This document shows, in pieces, positions 40,824-49,745 of a stretch of 64,000 bases of DNA. Within the stretch, counting starts at the first letter, position 1; the number at the start of each line of letters is the position of its first letter. The notes beneath the pieces were generated by a model. That model saw only the letters and a list, made by a program, of their open reading frames with translations. It was not told where the DNA came from and ran no database searches. The position numbers were made by a program, and so were the translations under genes. Origin of the DNA: Nitrospirota bacterium (GTDB taxonomy: Bacteria; Nitrospirota; Thermodesulfovibrionia; Thermodesulfovibrionales; Magnetobacteriaceae); assembly GCA_015233725.1 (NCBI GenBank), contig JADFXD010000001.1, positions 24,710 to 88,709 of the forward strand, given 5' to 3'.

Positions 40824-42932
40824 GTGGCAATGGTAGGGCTGTTTTACCTTTATCCCTTTAGTAAACCTCCTCATAAAGGAAGGGATACAAAGGTCTACGC
40901 ATTGAGCCTTGGTCACGACATGCAACCAGGCAGCGCGATGTACATAGCCGCCCAAAAGTTTGCTGATAATGTAAGAGAAAGAACCAATGGACGGGTAAAG
41001 ATCAACATCTCCCCTGCTCAACAAATGGCCGACGATTACAAGATGATTGAGATGGCAACAGATGGCCAACTATATATCCTGATTGCCCCAACGGCCAAAT
41101 TGAGCATGATACTGCCATCCTTACAGTACACGGACATCCCCTTCTTGTTCCCACGGCTTGAGGATGTCTATGCGATGCTTGATGGTAAGCCTGGCAACCT
41201 GCTATTGGAGGGACTTAAACAGCAGGGGCTTGTCGGAGCGGTGTTTTGGGGCAACGGCTTTAAGCAATTCACCGCAAACAGACCTTTGTACTCCCCAAAG
41301 GACTTCAACGGTATGAACTTTCGTATAATTAGTAACGATCTCATCTCGGATCAGCTAACTACCCTTGGGGCAAAACCTACCCCAATAGACTTGTATAAGA
41401 CATATAATGCACTAAAGAGCGGAGACATAGATGGTCAGGAAACCTCTATTGCAACCACATACGCCCTTAAGTTTTATGAGGTTCAACCCTATTTGACAAT
41501 AAGCAACCATGCGTATGTGGCCTACTTACTTTGCTTCAGCCGAAAAACCCTCACCTCCTTACCTGACGATATTGTGCAGACCCTCATGGCAACTGCCAGG
41601 GAGTTGACATCGTTTGAGAGAGAGCTGGCTGCAAAACAGGAAGAGGAGTACATCAAGACCATAAAAAAAGCAGGCGTTAATGTCATATATCTCAACGAAC
41701 AACAGATCAAGGAATTCAAAAAGGCTACCCGCCATCTAATCGATAAATACAGGACTATCATCGGTGAGGACATCATCGACACAACATTGAACTATCTCAA
41801 ACAGAAGTACAACTACAATGAAAAAGATGATGATGATATTATAATTGCCCTCAACGCTGATATGAGCAGAGCTTCTTACCCTACGGGCATGGCCATAATG
41901 CGTGGGATGGAACTTGCCATAGACGAAATCAATGCACAGGGTGGGGTGCTTGGTAGGAAGTTGTCAATCTTGGTTATGGACCATGGGTGGAACCCTGACC
42001 GTAGCAAGTCTAACATAAAGTATCTTAGTAATATCAAGAATCTGGTTGCAATAATGGGAGGATATCATGGCCTGATGATCTTATCCCAACTGGAGGTAAT
42101 TCATCGTGAAAATCTCATATATCTAATTCCATGGTCTGCAATTGACAAACTAACTAAGAATTCATACAATCCTAATTATATGTTCAGGATTTCTATCAAT
42201 GATACCACGGCAACACCTTTTCTTATACAACAGGCATTGAAGATATCTAAAAAAATAGCTATCTTACTTATTAATAATGATTGGGGTAAAGAAAATGGGA
42301 GGATAATGACAGACTATCTAAATGCAATTAACGTAACACCTTCTGCAATAGAGTATTTTGACGTCAACGATGATAATATGCTGCCACAATTCAGGAGGAT
42401 CGAGAATTCTGGCGCTAAGGTATTGTTCATTGTATCAACTGCTCCTTATTTACCAAGAATTATTAAAAATATAGCGCTACGCCAGGAGAAAATACCGATC
42501 ATTGCCCAGTGGTCTGCTACAGGGGGATCTCTATGGAGGGATACAAAGGATCAGTTGAAAGACATAGATATAAGTTTTAACCAAACATTCTCCTTTTTAA
42601 CTCCAAAGAATGAATTGACCAGGAGAGTGCTCAAAGAATATATGGATACCTATCACGTTACCACGCCACAGGAGATACCTGTCCCCTCTGCAACGGCACA
42701 GGCCTACGACCTTGTCCATCTCCTGGCAATGGCAATTGACAAGGCCAGGACCACTGACAGGGCATCTGTACGTGATGCCCTCGAAGGTATTGCACACTAC
42801 AATGGTCTGATAAAGACATACTCACCGCCATTTACAAAGACAAGGCATGACGCCCTCAACGTCAATGACTACTTCATGGCCACATATGACGCCAGTGGAA
42901 ATATAGTACCCGTTGGCAAGAGGTCAAAGTGA
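40824..42932 (+). CDS. Fusion of DctP-type and LivJ-type solute-binding domains
   Basis: 702 residues. Residues about 25-330 are a TRAP-transporter DctP-like binding domain (GHDMQPGSAMYIAAQKFADNV, FRIISNDLISDQLTTLGAKPTPIDL). Residues about 345-690 are a periplasmic-binding fold type 1 of the LivJ/AmiC class (MAIMRGMELAIDEINAQGGVLGRKL). I know of no common protein joining the two. Open frame continues upstream of the GTG and encodes a basic stretch and a membrane segment (KRHPAFVAAIVVGVAMVGLF) without an ATG, so the true start may be a non-standard codon near 40752 or lost by frameshift. Its stop overlaps the sensor gene by four bases, so it likely feeds a ligand signal to that kinase. Confidence 0.8.
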   Translation: MAMVGLFYLYPFSKPPHKGRDTKVYALSLGHDMQPGSAMYIAAQKFADNVRERTNGRVKINISPAQQMADDYKMIEMATDGQLYILIAPTAKLSMILPSLQYTDIPFLFPRLEDVYAMLDGKPGNLLLEGLKQQGLVGAVFWGNGFKQFTANRPLYSPKDFNGMNFRIISNDLISDQLTTLGAKPTPIDLYKTYNALKSGDIDGQETSIATTYALKFYEVQPYLTISNHAYVAYLLCFSRKTLTSLPDDIVQTLMATARELTSFERELAAKQEEEYIKTIKKAGVNVIYLNEQQIKEFKKATRHLIDKYRTIIGEDIIDTTLNYLKQKYNYNEKDDDDIIIALNADMSRASYPTGMAIMRGMELAIDEINAQGGVLGRKLSILVMDHGWNPDRSKSNIKYLSNIKNLVAIMGGYHGLMILSQLEVIHRENLIYLIPWSAIDKLTKNSYNPNYMFRISINDTTATPFLIQQALKISKKIAILLINNDWGKENGRIMTDYLNAINVTPSAIEYFDVNDDNMLPQFRRIENSGAKVLFIVSTAPYLPRIIKNIALRQEKIPIIAQWSATGGSLWRDTKDQLKDIDISFNQTFSFLTPKNELTRRVLKEYMDTYHVTTPQEIPVPSATAQAYDLVHLLAMAIDKARTTDRASVRDALEGIAHYNGLIKTYSPPFTKTRHDALNVNDYFMATYDASGNIVPVGKRSK

Positions 42933-43741
42933 CACTTAAGCATCCTGAGAAAAGCCTGAAAAAAAGGCTATTACTGCAACAGGTATTAGTTATGATGGCC
43001 TTAATGATCTCTATAATAGCCTTGGTTGGTATTATACTGGAGAGGATACTCACCACCTCGATAGATGAGGAAATAAGGGTACATAACGGACAGTGCATTA
43101 ATATGCTTCAATATCAGATATTATATCTCTTCAAGAATGCTGATAACTTATGCAAGAACTCTCTCTTGATCGGCTCCTTCCTTGATCAGAACAGGAGGTT
43201 AGATTACCTGCCACAATTAATTGGATCATTTCTCACAAAAAATATCCACGCTATTAGCGTGTTGGATTCTGACAATAGCGTAATTTACTCAACTATGGAA
43301 CATCCACCTGATTATTCAAGGGTTAGGTATCTGAAGATAGCCATGGGCATTAATCAACCAAGGTTTTATGTCTCTGACAATAACAATCTGGTCTACATTG
43401 TACCCATATATTTAGAAACGAGCCAGGGAAGCCTGGTTATAGAGTATGACTTAGCGGGCATCTTTGATACCATCACTACCAGAAAGGATATATTTTACAG
43501 ACTGTATGCCGATAACATCAAGATCACGGAAAAGAAATTCGATGTACACAACTCATATGTCACAACAAAGGACTATGCTACCAGGGAAGATTTTATCCTC
43601 AGCAAACTAAATATATCCGTTGAGCTTGGGATGCCAAGGTCTCATTACAAAGAGGTTGTATTGGCTGCTATTTTGAAACTAGTTTTAGTAGGCATTGTCT
43701 TTATTATAGCCACCATCTTTAATAGCCATCAGGATGGGTAA
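42929..43741 (+). CDS. Sensor half of a split hybrid kinase (periplasmic domain, two TM)
   Basis: 270 residues from GTG: a membrane helix (about 18-38), a periplasmic single-Cache-like domain ([36 protein letters not shown]) and a second helix (about 245-265). It stops just after the second helix. A HAMP domain, which should follow in the same protein, begins in the +1 frame a few bases away ([13 protein letters not shown]). A single frameshift near 43710-43735 would restore one continuous kinase, so this is probably a broken gene, a sequence error or an unusual split. Confidence 0.75.
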   Translation: MTLKHPEKSLKKRLLLQQVLVMMALMISIIALVGIILERILTTSIDEEIRVHNGQCINMLQYQILYLFKNADNLCKNSLLIGSFLDQNRRLDYLPQLIGSFLTKNIHAISVLDSDNSVIYSTMEHPPDYSRVRYLKIAMGINQPRFYVSDNNNLVYIVPIYLETSQGSLVIEYDLAGIFDTITTRKDIFYRLYADNIKITEKKFDVHNSYVTTKDYATREDFILSKLNISVELGMPRSHYKEVVLAAILKLVLVGIVFIIATIFNSHQDG

Positions 43742-45839
43742 CAACATATGTAAACCGATCCTGACGTTGTGCGAAAAGATTGAGAATAACTCAGATGGGA
43801 CTGTCAAGTGCAGCCCAATCGGGACTAATGATGAGTTAGAAGTCCTGGCTGGTATCTTTGACAAGAGAACAGAACAGATGCAAGAGGAGATAGTACACCG
43901 TAGCAAGGCAGAGGCAAGCCTCAAGAGCGCCTATGCTGACCTTGAGTTACGTATCAAAGAACGCACGAAAGAACTTGCCATTGCAAAAGAGGTCGCCGAG
44001 GTATCCACTAAGACCAAGTCCACCTTTTTGGCAAACATGAGCCACGAGATCAGGACACCCATGAACTCAATAATCGGCTTCTTAGATTTGGTCATAGATG
44101 GCTATAACCAGACAGAGGCTGACAGAATACGCTACCTGAACATCGCAAGAAACTCGGCACATAACTTACTTGGCCTGATAAACAGCATCCTCGATATCAG
44201 CAAGATGGAAAGAGGTAAGATGACCTTGGAACTAAAGCCATTTAAAATCAGTGAAGTACTCCAGGATGTTTATCATATGTTTGATATCAAGGCACGCAAA
44301 AAGGGGCTTGTTTTAACCTATGACATTGCTCCAGATATCAGCGGCAGCAACTTCATAAGCGACCCGTTACGTCTGAGGCAGATAGTAATAAACCTCGTAG
44401 GTAACGCCGTCAATTTCACGGAAAGAGGCAGCGTAAGCATAGAGGTGTACCCACAAGGGGAGGATTTCATACGGTTTGACATCAGTGACACCGGGATCGG
44501 TATACCTGCTGATAGGTTGGAGTGGATATTCGAGCCATTTACCCAGGCGGATGGCTCAACAACACGGCGCTTTGGCGGCACAGGCCTTGGTACTACTATA
44601 TCCAAGCAGTTGGTTGAGATTATGGGTGGCCACATCTGGGTGGAAAGCGAGGAGGGTAAGGGGAGCATCTTTCACTTTACCATTAACATGACAAGGACGG
44701 ATAAAGTCTCACAATACATGTCTCAAGCCATAGATGCTACCGATGATAGCCTGCGTATAAGACACAAGAGGGTCTTTCGGATACTTGTAGCAGAAGACAT
44801 TGAAGAGAATGTAATCTTATTAAAGACCAACATGGAGCAGCAGGGTCATACCGTGGTGGTGGCAAGAAATGGCATTGAGGCAATTGAACTTTTTAAGAGC
44901 GAACCACTTGACCTTATACTCATGGACATACAGATGCCGCATATGGGTGGCCTGGAGGCCACGCGGCGTATCCGTGCCCTGGAATCTACATCTTCCAATG
45001 GAGCCATCCCCATTATCGCCCTAACGGCAAGCGTGATGAGCGAAGAGACAGATAGTTATATGCAAAGCGGCATCAATGCCGTTATTGGTAAGCCTATCGA
45101 ATTTTGTCGACTTTTTGATACACTGGAGCATATAATCCCGGAAGGGATCGGAAGGGTATTAGTTGAGCCATCGACTGTAGAACATGCCCGTTTACCAACT
45201 GCCTTGCCATTTGATTTGCCAGTGCTTGAGGGGATAGAAGTGGAAAAAGCTATCGGCAGATGGAAAAATCCAACGACTTACATAGGAGCCCTGATAGGGT
45301 TTTCGCAGAGATACGCTGACGCAATCCATAGGATATCCTCTCTCATTGATGATAAAGATATAGAGGCGGCCAAGAGGATAGTTCATTCCATCAAGGGTTT
45401 GTCGGGAAATCTGGAGATGCCTCAAGTGTATAGGATTTCAGGAGAGGTCGAGTATAGCCTTGGTCAACGAGACGTTGACCGAGCTATTGAGCTGCTGAAA
45501 CAACTGAGGGTTGCACTAAATACAGTTGTCGGTTCTATTGTTAAACTCGATGTGCAGAAGCAGACCTCAGAACAGACCATAGCCATATTAGACATAGAAA
45601 AGGTAAGAGATATACTTGTGCTGCTGATGAAGTTCCTTAAGGTATCTTCCCCTGATGAGATTGAACCGTTAGTGATGAGGTTAGAACAGTATGTTAACGC
45701 GGAACAATTAGGCTCAATCAAGAGATGTGTTGGAGAATTAAACTTTGTTGAGGCAAGTCGTCAGGCGATGAGGTTAGCCACAACATTAGGAATAAACATA
45801 GAGAATATGGATAATCAACTCACCCAGAGCGTTAGGTAG
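43734..45839 (+). CDS. Hybrid histidine kinase half: HAMP-HisKA-HATPase-REC-HPt
   Basis: 701 residues. HAMP (about 1-50), coiled coil, HisKA with phospho-acceptor His104 ([10 protein letters not shown]), HATPase ([30 protein letters not shown]), a receiver with Asp398 (LILMDIQMP) and a C-terminal HPt ([11 protein letters not shown]). It lacks its own sensor, which is encoded in the overlapping upstream frame (eight-base overlap). The output should reach the sigma54 activator encoded next. Confidence 0.9.
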   Translation: MGNNICKPILTLCEKIENNSDGTVKCSPIGTNDELEVLAGIFDKRTEQMQEEIVHRSKAEASLKSAYADLELRIKERTKELAIAKEVAEVSTKTKSTFLANMSHEIRTPMNSIIGFLDLVIDGYNQTEADRIRYLNIARNSAHNLLGLINSILDISKMERGKMTLELKPFKISEVLQDVYHMFDIKARKKGLVLTYDIAPDISGSNFISDPLRLRQIVINLVGNAVNFTERGSVSIEVYPQGEDFIRFDISDTGIGIPADRLEWIFEPFTQADGSTTRRFGGTGLGTTISKQLVEIMGGHIWVESEEGKGSIFHFTINMTRTDKVSQYMSQAIDATDDSLRIRHKRVFRILVAEDIEENVILLKTNMEQQGHTVVVARNGIEAIELFKSEPLDLILMDIQMPHMGGLEATRRIRALESTSSNGAIPIIALTASVMSEETDSYMQSGINAVIGKPIEFCRLFDTLEHIIPEGIGRVLVEPSTVEHARLPTALPFDLPVLEGIEVEKAIGRWKNPTTYIGALIGFSQRYADAIHRISSLIDDKDIEAAKRIVHSIKGLSGNLEMPQVYRISGEVEYSLGQRDVDRAIELLKQLRVALNTVVGSIVKLDVQKQTSEQTIAILDIEKVRDILVLLMKFLKVSSPDEIEPLVMRLEQYVNAEQLGSIKRCVGELNFVEASRQAMRLATTLGINIENMDNQLTQSVR

Positions 45840-45885
45840 CGCTCCATTGAAATCAAGCGTGATCACATTGCTGCTGCATAAAAAA

Positions 45886-45899
45886 TTTGCAAGAGGCTC
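45886..45899. repeat. Solo copy of a MITE-like terminal repeat
   Basis: TTTGCAAGAGGCTC, identical to the right end of the element at 61598-61719. It provides the AGAGG ribosome site of the next gene. No left partner is visible nearby. Confidence 0.5.
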
Positions 45900-45901
45900 T
45901 T

Positions 45902-47653
45902 ATGTTAGAGTACAAGCACCGAATACTGATTGTAGATGATGAGCCTGCTAATAGGCAGGTGCTGAGGCAGATGTTGATGGATAGGTATAAGCTATTCTTT
46001 GCCACAGATGGCGTAAACGCCCTTGATGTCATTAGCAATGCCAGGCCAGACATAATACTCATGGATATCATGATGCCCAATATGAATGGCTATGAGGTCT
46101 GTCATCGTTTGAAGGCTGACCCTGTAACGGCAGATATCCCTGTTATCTTTATAAGCGCCTTGGCGGATATCAACACAAAGGTCAACGCATTTAACAGCGG
46201 TGGTGTTGATTACATCTGTAACCCTTTTCAGCAAGAAGAGGTCTTGGCACGGGTTCAGCTACACTTGAACTTATATAGCCTGCAAAATGAACTGAAGAAT
46301 TCTAAAGATAGGTACATGTGGTTATATGACTTTGCACCTGTAGGTTATTTTACCATCAACAAAAATATAGAGATTATTGAGGTGAACCTTACAGGGGCAG
46401 ATATGTTGGGTGGCAATAAACAAGACCTGAAAAAACAATCTCTGTCCATGTTTGTTAGGGATGAGGATAGGAAGGCCTTTAACGAGTACATCGAGAGTAT
46501 CTTTGCCTATAAGAGATTTAATCAAATGAGACCTGAGATAGCAATGTCTACTCTGAAAGGGCAGCATTTATGGGTAACACTTGATGGGACTGCCGTTAAT
46601 AGCGATATCTGTCTTGTTGTCTTAAGCGATATCACGCCAGAGAGGATGTTAGCCAATGAAGTGAACAGACTTCAAGATGTCTTAGATGTATCGGTGGAAA
46701 ATATCTTGGGCAAGAGCACCGCAGCACAGAATATCTGCAAAAATCTACAGAAAGTAGCGCAGAGTAACTTGTCGGTAATGCTTTTAGGTGAGACTGGTTG
46801 TGGAAAGTCCTTTGCTGCTGAGTTTATTCATAATCTAAGCAATAGGAGAAAAAGTCCTTTTGTAAGGGTTGACATAGGCGCTTTATCAGAGACACTTATA
46901 GAGAGTGAGCTGTTCGGGCATGAAAAAGGAGCCTTTACAGGGGCTGACATAAATAAAAAAGGTTTTTTTGAGATATCATCAGGGGGCACCATCTTTTTAG
47001 ATGAGATACACAACATACCAATACATCTGCAAATCAAGATATTAGCCGTCATAGACTATAGAAAGGTCTATCCCGTTGGAAGCACCAAGGCCGTTGATAT
47101 AGACCTGAGGATAATATGTGCATCCAACGTAGATATTTATCATCTTGTAGAGCAAGGCAAATTCAGAAGAGACCTGTATTATCGCTTAAATGAGTTCTCA
47201 CTTACAATCCCACCGTTGAGGGACAGATTAGAAGATATCGGTTTTTATACACAAAAGCTCCTACGCAATACGTGCGATGAGTTGAAAAGACCATTGCTCT
47301 CTATACCAGATGATGTCATGAAGTATTTGATGAGGTACAAATGGCATGGAAACATAAGAGAGTTGAAAAATATCATAAGGCAGGCAGTCCTTTTTTGTAC
47401 AAACGATTTCATCTCTCTTGAAGATATCAGGAGTTTTTTAGACGTTGATGGCAGCACCGCAGACACGACACGACATATGTCGCTTAAAGAAATCATGGAC
47501 AGAAAAGAGATTGAAACCATACTATCCGCCATAGAGCAGGCAAATGGAAATAAGATAAAGGCAGCTTCAATCTTGGGAATAAGCTATAGTTGGCTTACTC
47601 GACAGCTCAGGCGCTACGGTATTGCTGATGATAAAAATATTACGTATCGGTAA
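45902..47653 (+). CDS. Sigma54-dependent response regulator (REC-PAS-AAA-HTH)
   Basis: About 583 residues. Receiver (ILIVDDEPANR, Asp in IILMDIMMP), PAS (APVGYFTINKN), then the sigma54 activator ATPase: Walker A GETGCGKS, GAFTGA loop in HEKGAFTGADINKKG, FLDEIHNI Walker B, and a Fis-type HTH end (NKIKAASILGISYSWLTRQL). ATG at 45902 follows AGAGG. Three dyad sites begin at its own stop codon and precede a sigma54 promoter, so it probably activates the DUF1566 genes downstream in response to the kinase upstream. Confidence 0.93.
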   Translation: MLEYKHRILIVDDEPANRQVLRQMLMDRYKLFFATDGVNALDVISNARPDIILMDIMMPNMNGYEVCHRLKADPVTADIPVIFISALADINTKVNAFNSGGVDYICNPFQQEEVLARVQLHLNLYSLQNELKNSKDRYMWLYDFAPVGYFTINKNIEIIEVNLTGADMLGGNKQDLKKQSLSMFVRDEDRKAFNEYIESIFAYKRFNQMRPEIAMSTLKGQHLWVTLDGTAVNSDICLVVLSDITPERMLANEVNRLQDVLDVSVENILGKSTAAQNICKNLQKVAQSNLSVMLLGETGCGKSFAAEFIHNLSNRRKSPFVRVDIGALSETLIESELFGHEKGAFTGADINKKGFFEISSGGTIFLDEIHNIPIHLQIKILAVIDYRKVYPVGSTKAVDIDLRIICASNVDIYHLVEQGKFRRDLYYRLNEFSLTIPPLRDRLEDIGFYTQKLLRNTCDELKRPLLSIPDDVMKYLMRYKWHGNIRELKNIIRQAVLFCTNDFISLEDIRSFLDVDGSTADTTRHMSLKEIMDRKEIETILSAIEQANGNKIKAASILGISYSWLTRQLRRYGIADDKNITYR

Positions 47654-47734
47654 CAGCATATTACGGATACGTAATGTCTCAACCCTTTGATTTTGCCTTG
47701 TGATTGAGGTCTTGAATATTACGTATCGGTAACA
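47636..47734. promoter_or_regulatory. Three repeated dyad sites, likely enhancer for the sigma54 activator
   Basis: AATATTACGTATCGGTAACA occurs twice exactly (47636-47655, 47715-47734). Between them ATTACGGATACGTAAT (47660-47675) is a perfect dyad ATTACG-N4-CGTAAT. The first copy overlaps the last codons of the activator gene. Position, 76 to 190 bases before a sigma54 promoter, fits upstream activator sites. Confidence 0.7.
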
Positions 47735-47809
47735 TCTGTAGTCCTCTCTAATTGACATGCAACACAAAACTAACCCATACATGTTCATTTTTAAAAGCTC
47801 TACATCTCA

Positions 47810-47825
47810 TGGTATGTTTTTTGCT
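47810..47825 (+). promoter_or_regulatory. Sigma54 (-24/-12) promoter
   Basis: TGGTATGTTTTTTGCT keeps the invariant GG-N10-GC spacing (47811-47812 and 47823-47824) and the T run typical of strong RpoN sites. Transcription should start near 47837 and leave a leader of about 335 bases before the first DUF1566 gene. Confidence 0.7.
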
Positions 47826-47861
47826 ACACCATCGATAATATAGAGGCAGTATGAGAGTAAT

Positions 47862-48038
47862 TTGACAATGTCACATTTAAGTAAACATAGGGATTGTCTG
47901 AACTAGGATTACACAGATTAAAGGATTTACAGGAAAAAGGTATAAGGCCTCTTTAACATAAATCCTGATAATCCCTGAATCCGTTAAATCGTGGTTCAGA
48001 CATCTTTAATTGCAGAGACTGGAATGTGACATTGTCAA
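47862..48038. repeat. Nested inverted-repeat element in the DUF1566 leader
   Basis: Outer arms TTGACAATGTCACATT (47862-47877) and AATGTGACATTGTCAA (48023-48038) are perfect complements. Inner arms GTCTGAAC (47896-47903) and GTTCAGAC (47994-48001) enclose AGGATTACACAGATTAAAGG-like text, a style seen in dispersed MITE-like repeats of many bacteria. The leader RNA could fold into one long hairpin. Nothing else is recognised in 47826-48172. Confidence 0.65.
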
Positions 48039-48172
48039 GGTAAGGAGGAGGTAATAAAGGTTATTCGACAGGCTTAACATTTTGGTAGCCTCGGAGGTTA
48101 TTTTGAGTTTATGCGTTTAGCATACATGCATATGCTGATTAAAGTGGAAATAAGGATTAAGGAGATAATCAC

Positions 48173-49612
48173 ATGAGAAGGATTATAAGCAAAAAAAGTT
48201 CACGGTGTATGTTATGTTTGGCGAGCATCTTACTAACGATCAGCCTGTTGTTTGTGGCTGTGTTTAGCGGCGAGGCAAGGGCCGGAGGCACCGGCACGCT
48301 GGATGCTCCGGCGGCCCCGACGAATGCCAACAGCGCGATGTACACCCTTACGGATATCTACAATCAGCTTAATACTGGTACGGCGGGGACAAAGAGGACG
48401 ACAACCTTTGGAGAACCTTCTGGAGCCCCAGCGGATGCAACTGGCTTTACGCTTAACGACATACAGGGTAAATTACCAGCGTTAGATGGAAGCGCGGCTG
48501 GAGTGGCAGAAGTTGCTACTGGTAAAACCTTTTGGGGGTTGACGGCCGGGGCTTGGGGGTTACAGACAGGTTCAATGGGCAGTACCACCTTTGCTAGCAA
48601 AACCTGTGCAAACGCCTTTGGTAGTTTGTCCTCAGGATATTACATTGGAACAGGGTTAAACACAGAGGCAAGTTTGATATCCAGTAACATAAAAAAAGGT
48701 GCTACCATTTGTGGACAGACAGGGTCAAATACCGTTCTTGACGTCAGTGATGCCACCGCTGCTGCTACTGACATTTTACCAGGCAAGACTGCCTATATAG
48801 CTAACTCCAATGCCGGTGGTACCACCGGTACAATGCCCAGTACCGCCTTTAGCGGTATAAGCTGTCAAACCGCCTTTGGTAGTTTGTCCTCAGGATATTA
48901 CACCGGAACAACATTATCCGCCGAAGCCACTTTGGCTACCGGTAATATAAAAGCCAACACGACAATTTGTGGCATACAAGGGAAAACTGAGGTTGTTGAC
49001 ACAACTACTGGCAGTGCAGCAGCACAAGGTGACATTTTGACAGGCAAGACTGCCTTTGCAAATGGTGCTCAACTCACCGGCACACGCTACCCCTCGCCAG
49101 TGTTAGCATCAGGAAGTTGGCCTAACCCAAGGTTTACGCTAATATACTGTGGTACATCAGGGGGAGGGCCATGTAACGGCACAGGCACTAGTTCTTGTGG
49201 TGAAGCGAATACAGATGATGTAGTCGTTGACAACCTCACAGGTCTTATGTGGAGCCGTAATGCAGGGATTGACGCCAATTATTGGGGTGCGAGTAGTGAT
49301 GATGATTCGACTAATGGTTATACTAATAATACTGTAATCGCATCGGTAAATTCCGCCAAGTTATGTAATTACAACGACTGGAGGATGCCATCTATTAATG
49401 AGTTGAAGAGTCTTGTAGATTATACTCAGTTCTATCCAGCATTACCCTATGGCCATCCTTTCGTAAATGTGGCCGTCGGCTACTACTGGTCATCTACTAG
49501 CTACAATACGAGTCCACAAAGCGCATGGATCGTCTCCATACCAGACGGCTTCGTGGACAGCAAATGGAAGTCGGACAGCTACTATGTTTGGCCAGTACAT
49601 TCTGGGCAGTAG
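48173..49612 (+). CDS. Secreted DUF1566 (Lcl-like) protein, copy A
   Basis: 479 residues with a signal peptide ending GEARA. N-terminal repeats (TLTDIYNQLNTGTAGTKR, LNDIQGKLPALDG) and two to three GKT(A/F)-type modules lead to a C-terminal DUF1566 domain (DDVVVDNLTGLMWSRNAG, CNYNDWRMPSINELKSLVDY, YYWSST). DUF1566 has a C-type-lectin-like fold. Bases 48651-49407 are identical to copy B, but the last 200 bp differ strongly without indels. AAGGAG precedes the ATG. Expression should be driven by the sigma54 promoter upstream. Confidence 0.88.
   Translation: MRRIISKKSSRCMLCLASILLTISLLFVAVFSGEARAGGTGTLDAPAAPTNANSAMYTLTDIYNQLNTGTAGTKRTTTFGEPSGAPADATGFTLNDIQGKLPALDGSAAGVAEVATGKTFWGLTAGAWGLQTGSMGSTTFASKTCANAFGSLSSGYYIGTGLNTEASLISSNIKKGATICGQTGSNTVLDVSDATAAATDILPGKTAYIANSNAGGTTGTMPSTAFSGISCQTAFGSLSSGYYTGTTLSAEATLATGNIKANTTICGIQGKTEVVDTTTGSAAAQGDILTGKTAFANGAQLTGTRYPSPVLASGSWPNPRFTLIYCGTSGGGPCNGTGTSSCGEANTDDVVVDNLTGLMWSRNAGIDANYWGASSDDDSTNGYTNNTVIASVNSAKLCNYNDWRMPSINELKSLVDYTQFYPALPYGHPFVNVAVGYYWSSTSYNTSPQSAWIVSIPDGFVDSKWKSDSYYVWPVHSGQ
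49408..49609 (+). other. Hypervariable 3' region of DUF1566 copy A
   Basis: Compared with 50993-51194 there are about 48 differences in 202 bases and no indel, beside zero in the preceding 757 bases. Changes cluster in codons for exposed residues, often NNC codons (GAC/TAC, AGC/TAC, ATC/TAC, GTC/ATC). TGG, GGC, GAC-GGC-TTC and TAT-GTT-TGG frames are unchanged. Confidence 0.75.
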
Positions 49613-49745
49613 GTTATTGGGCCATTTGGCTATTTGGTCTTTTATGGGGTAACTCTAGTCACAATGAATTTGGCGTATTGAGCTGAGAGGTCTTGGCGCA
49701 ATAGCCACAATAAAAATTGTAAACATTACAGTAATGGAGGACAAC

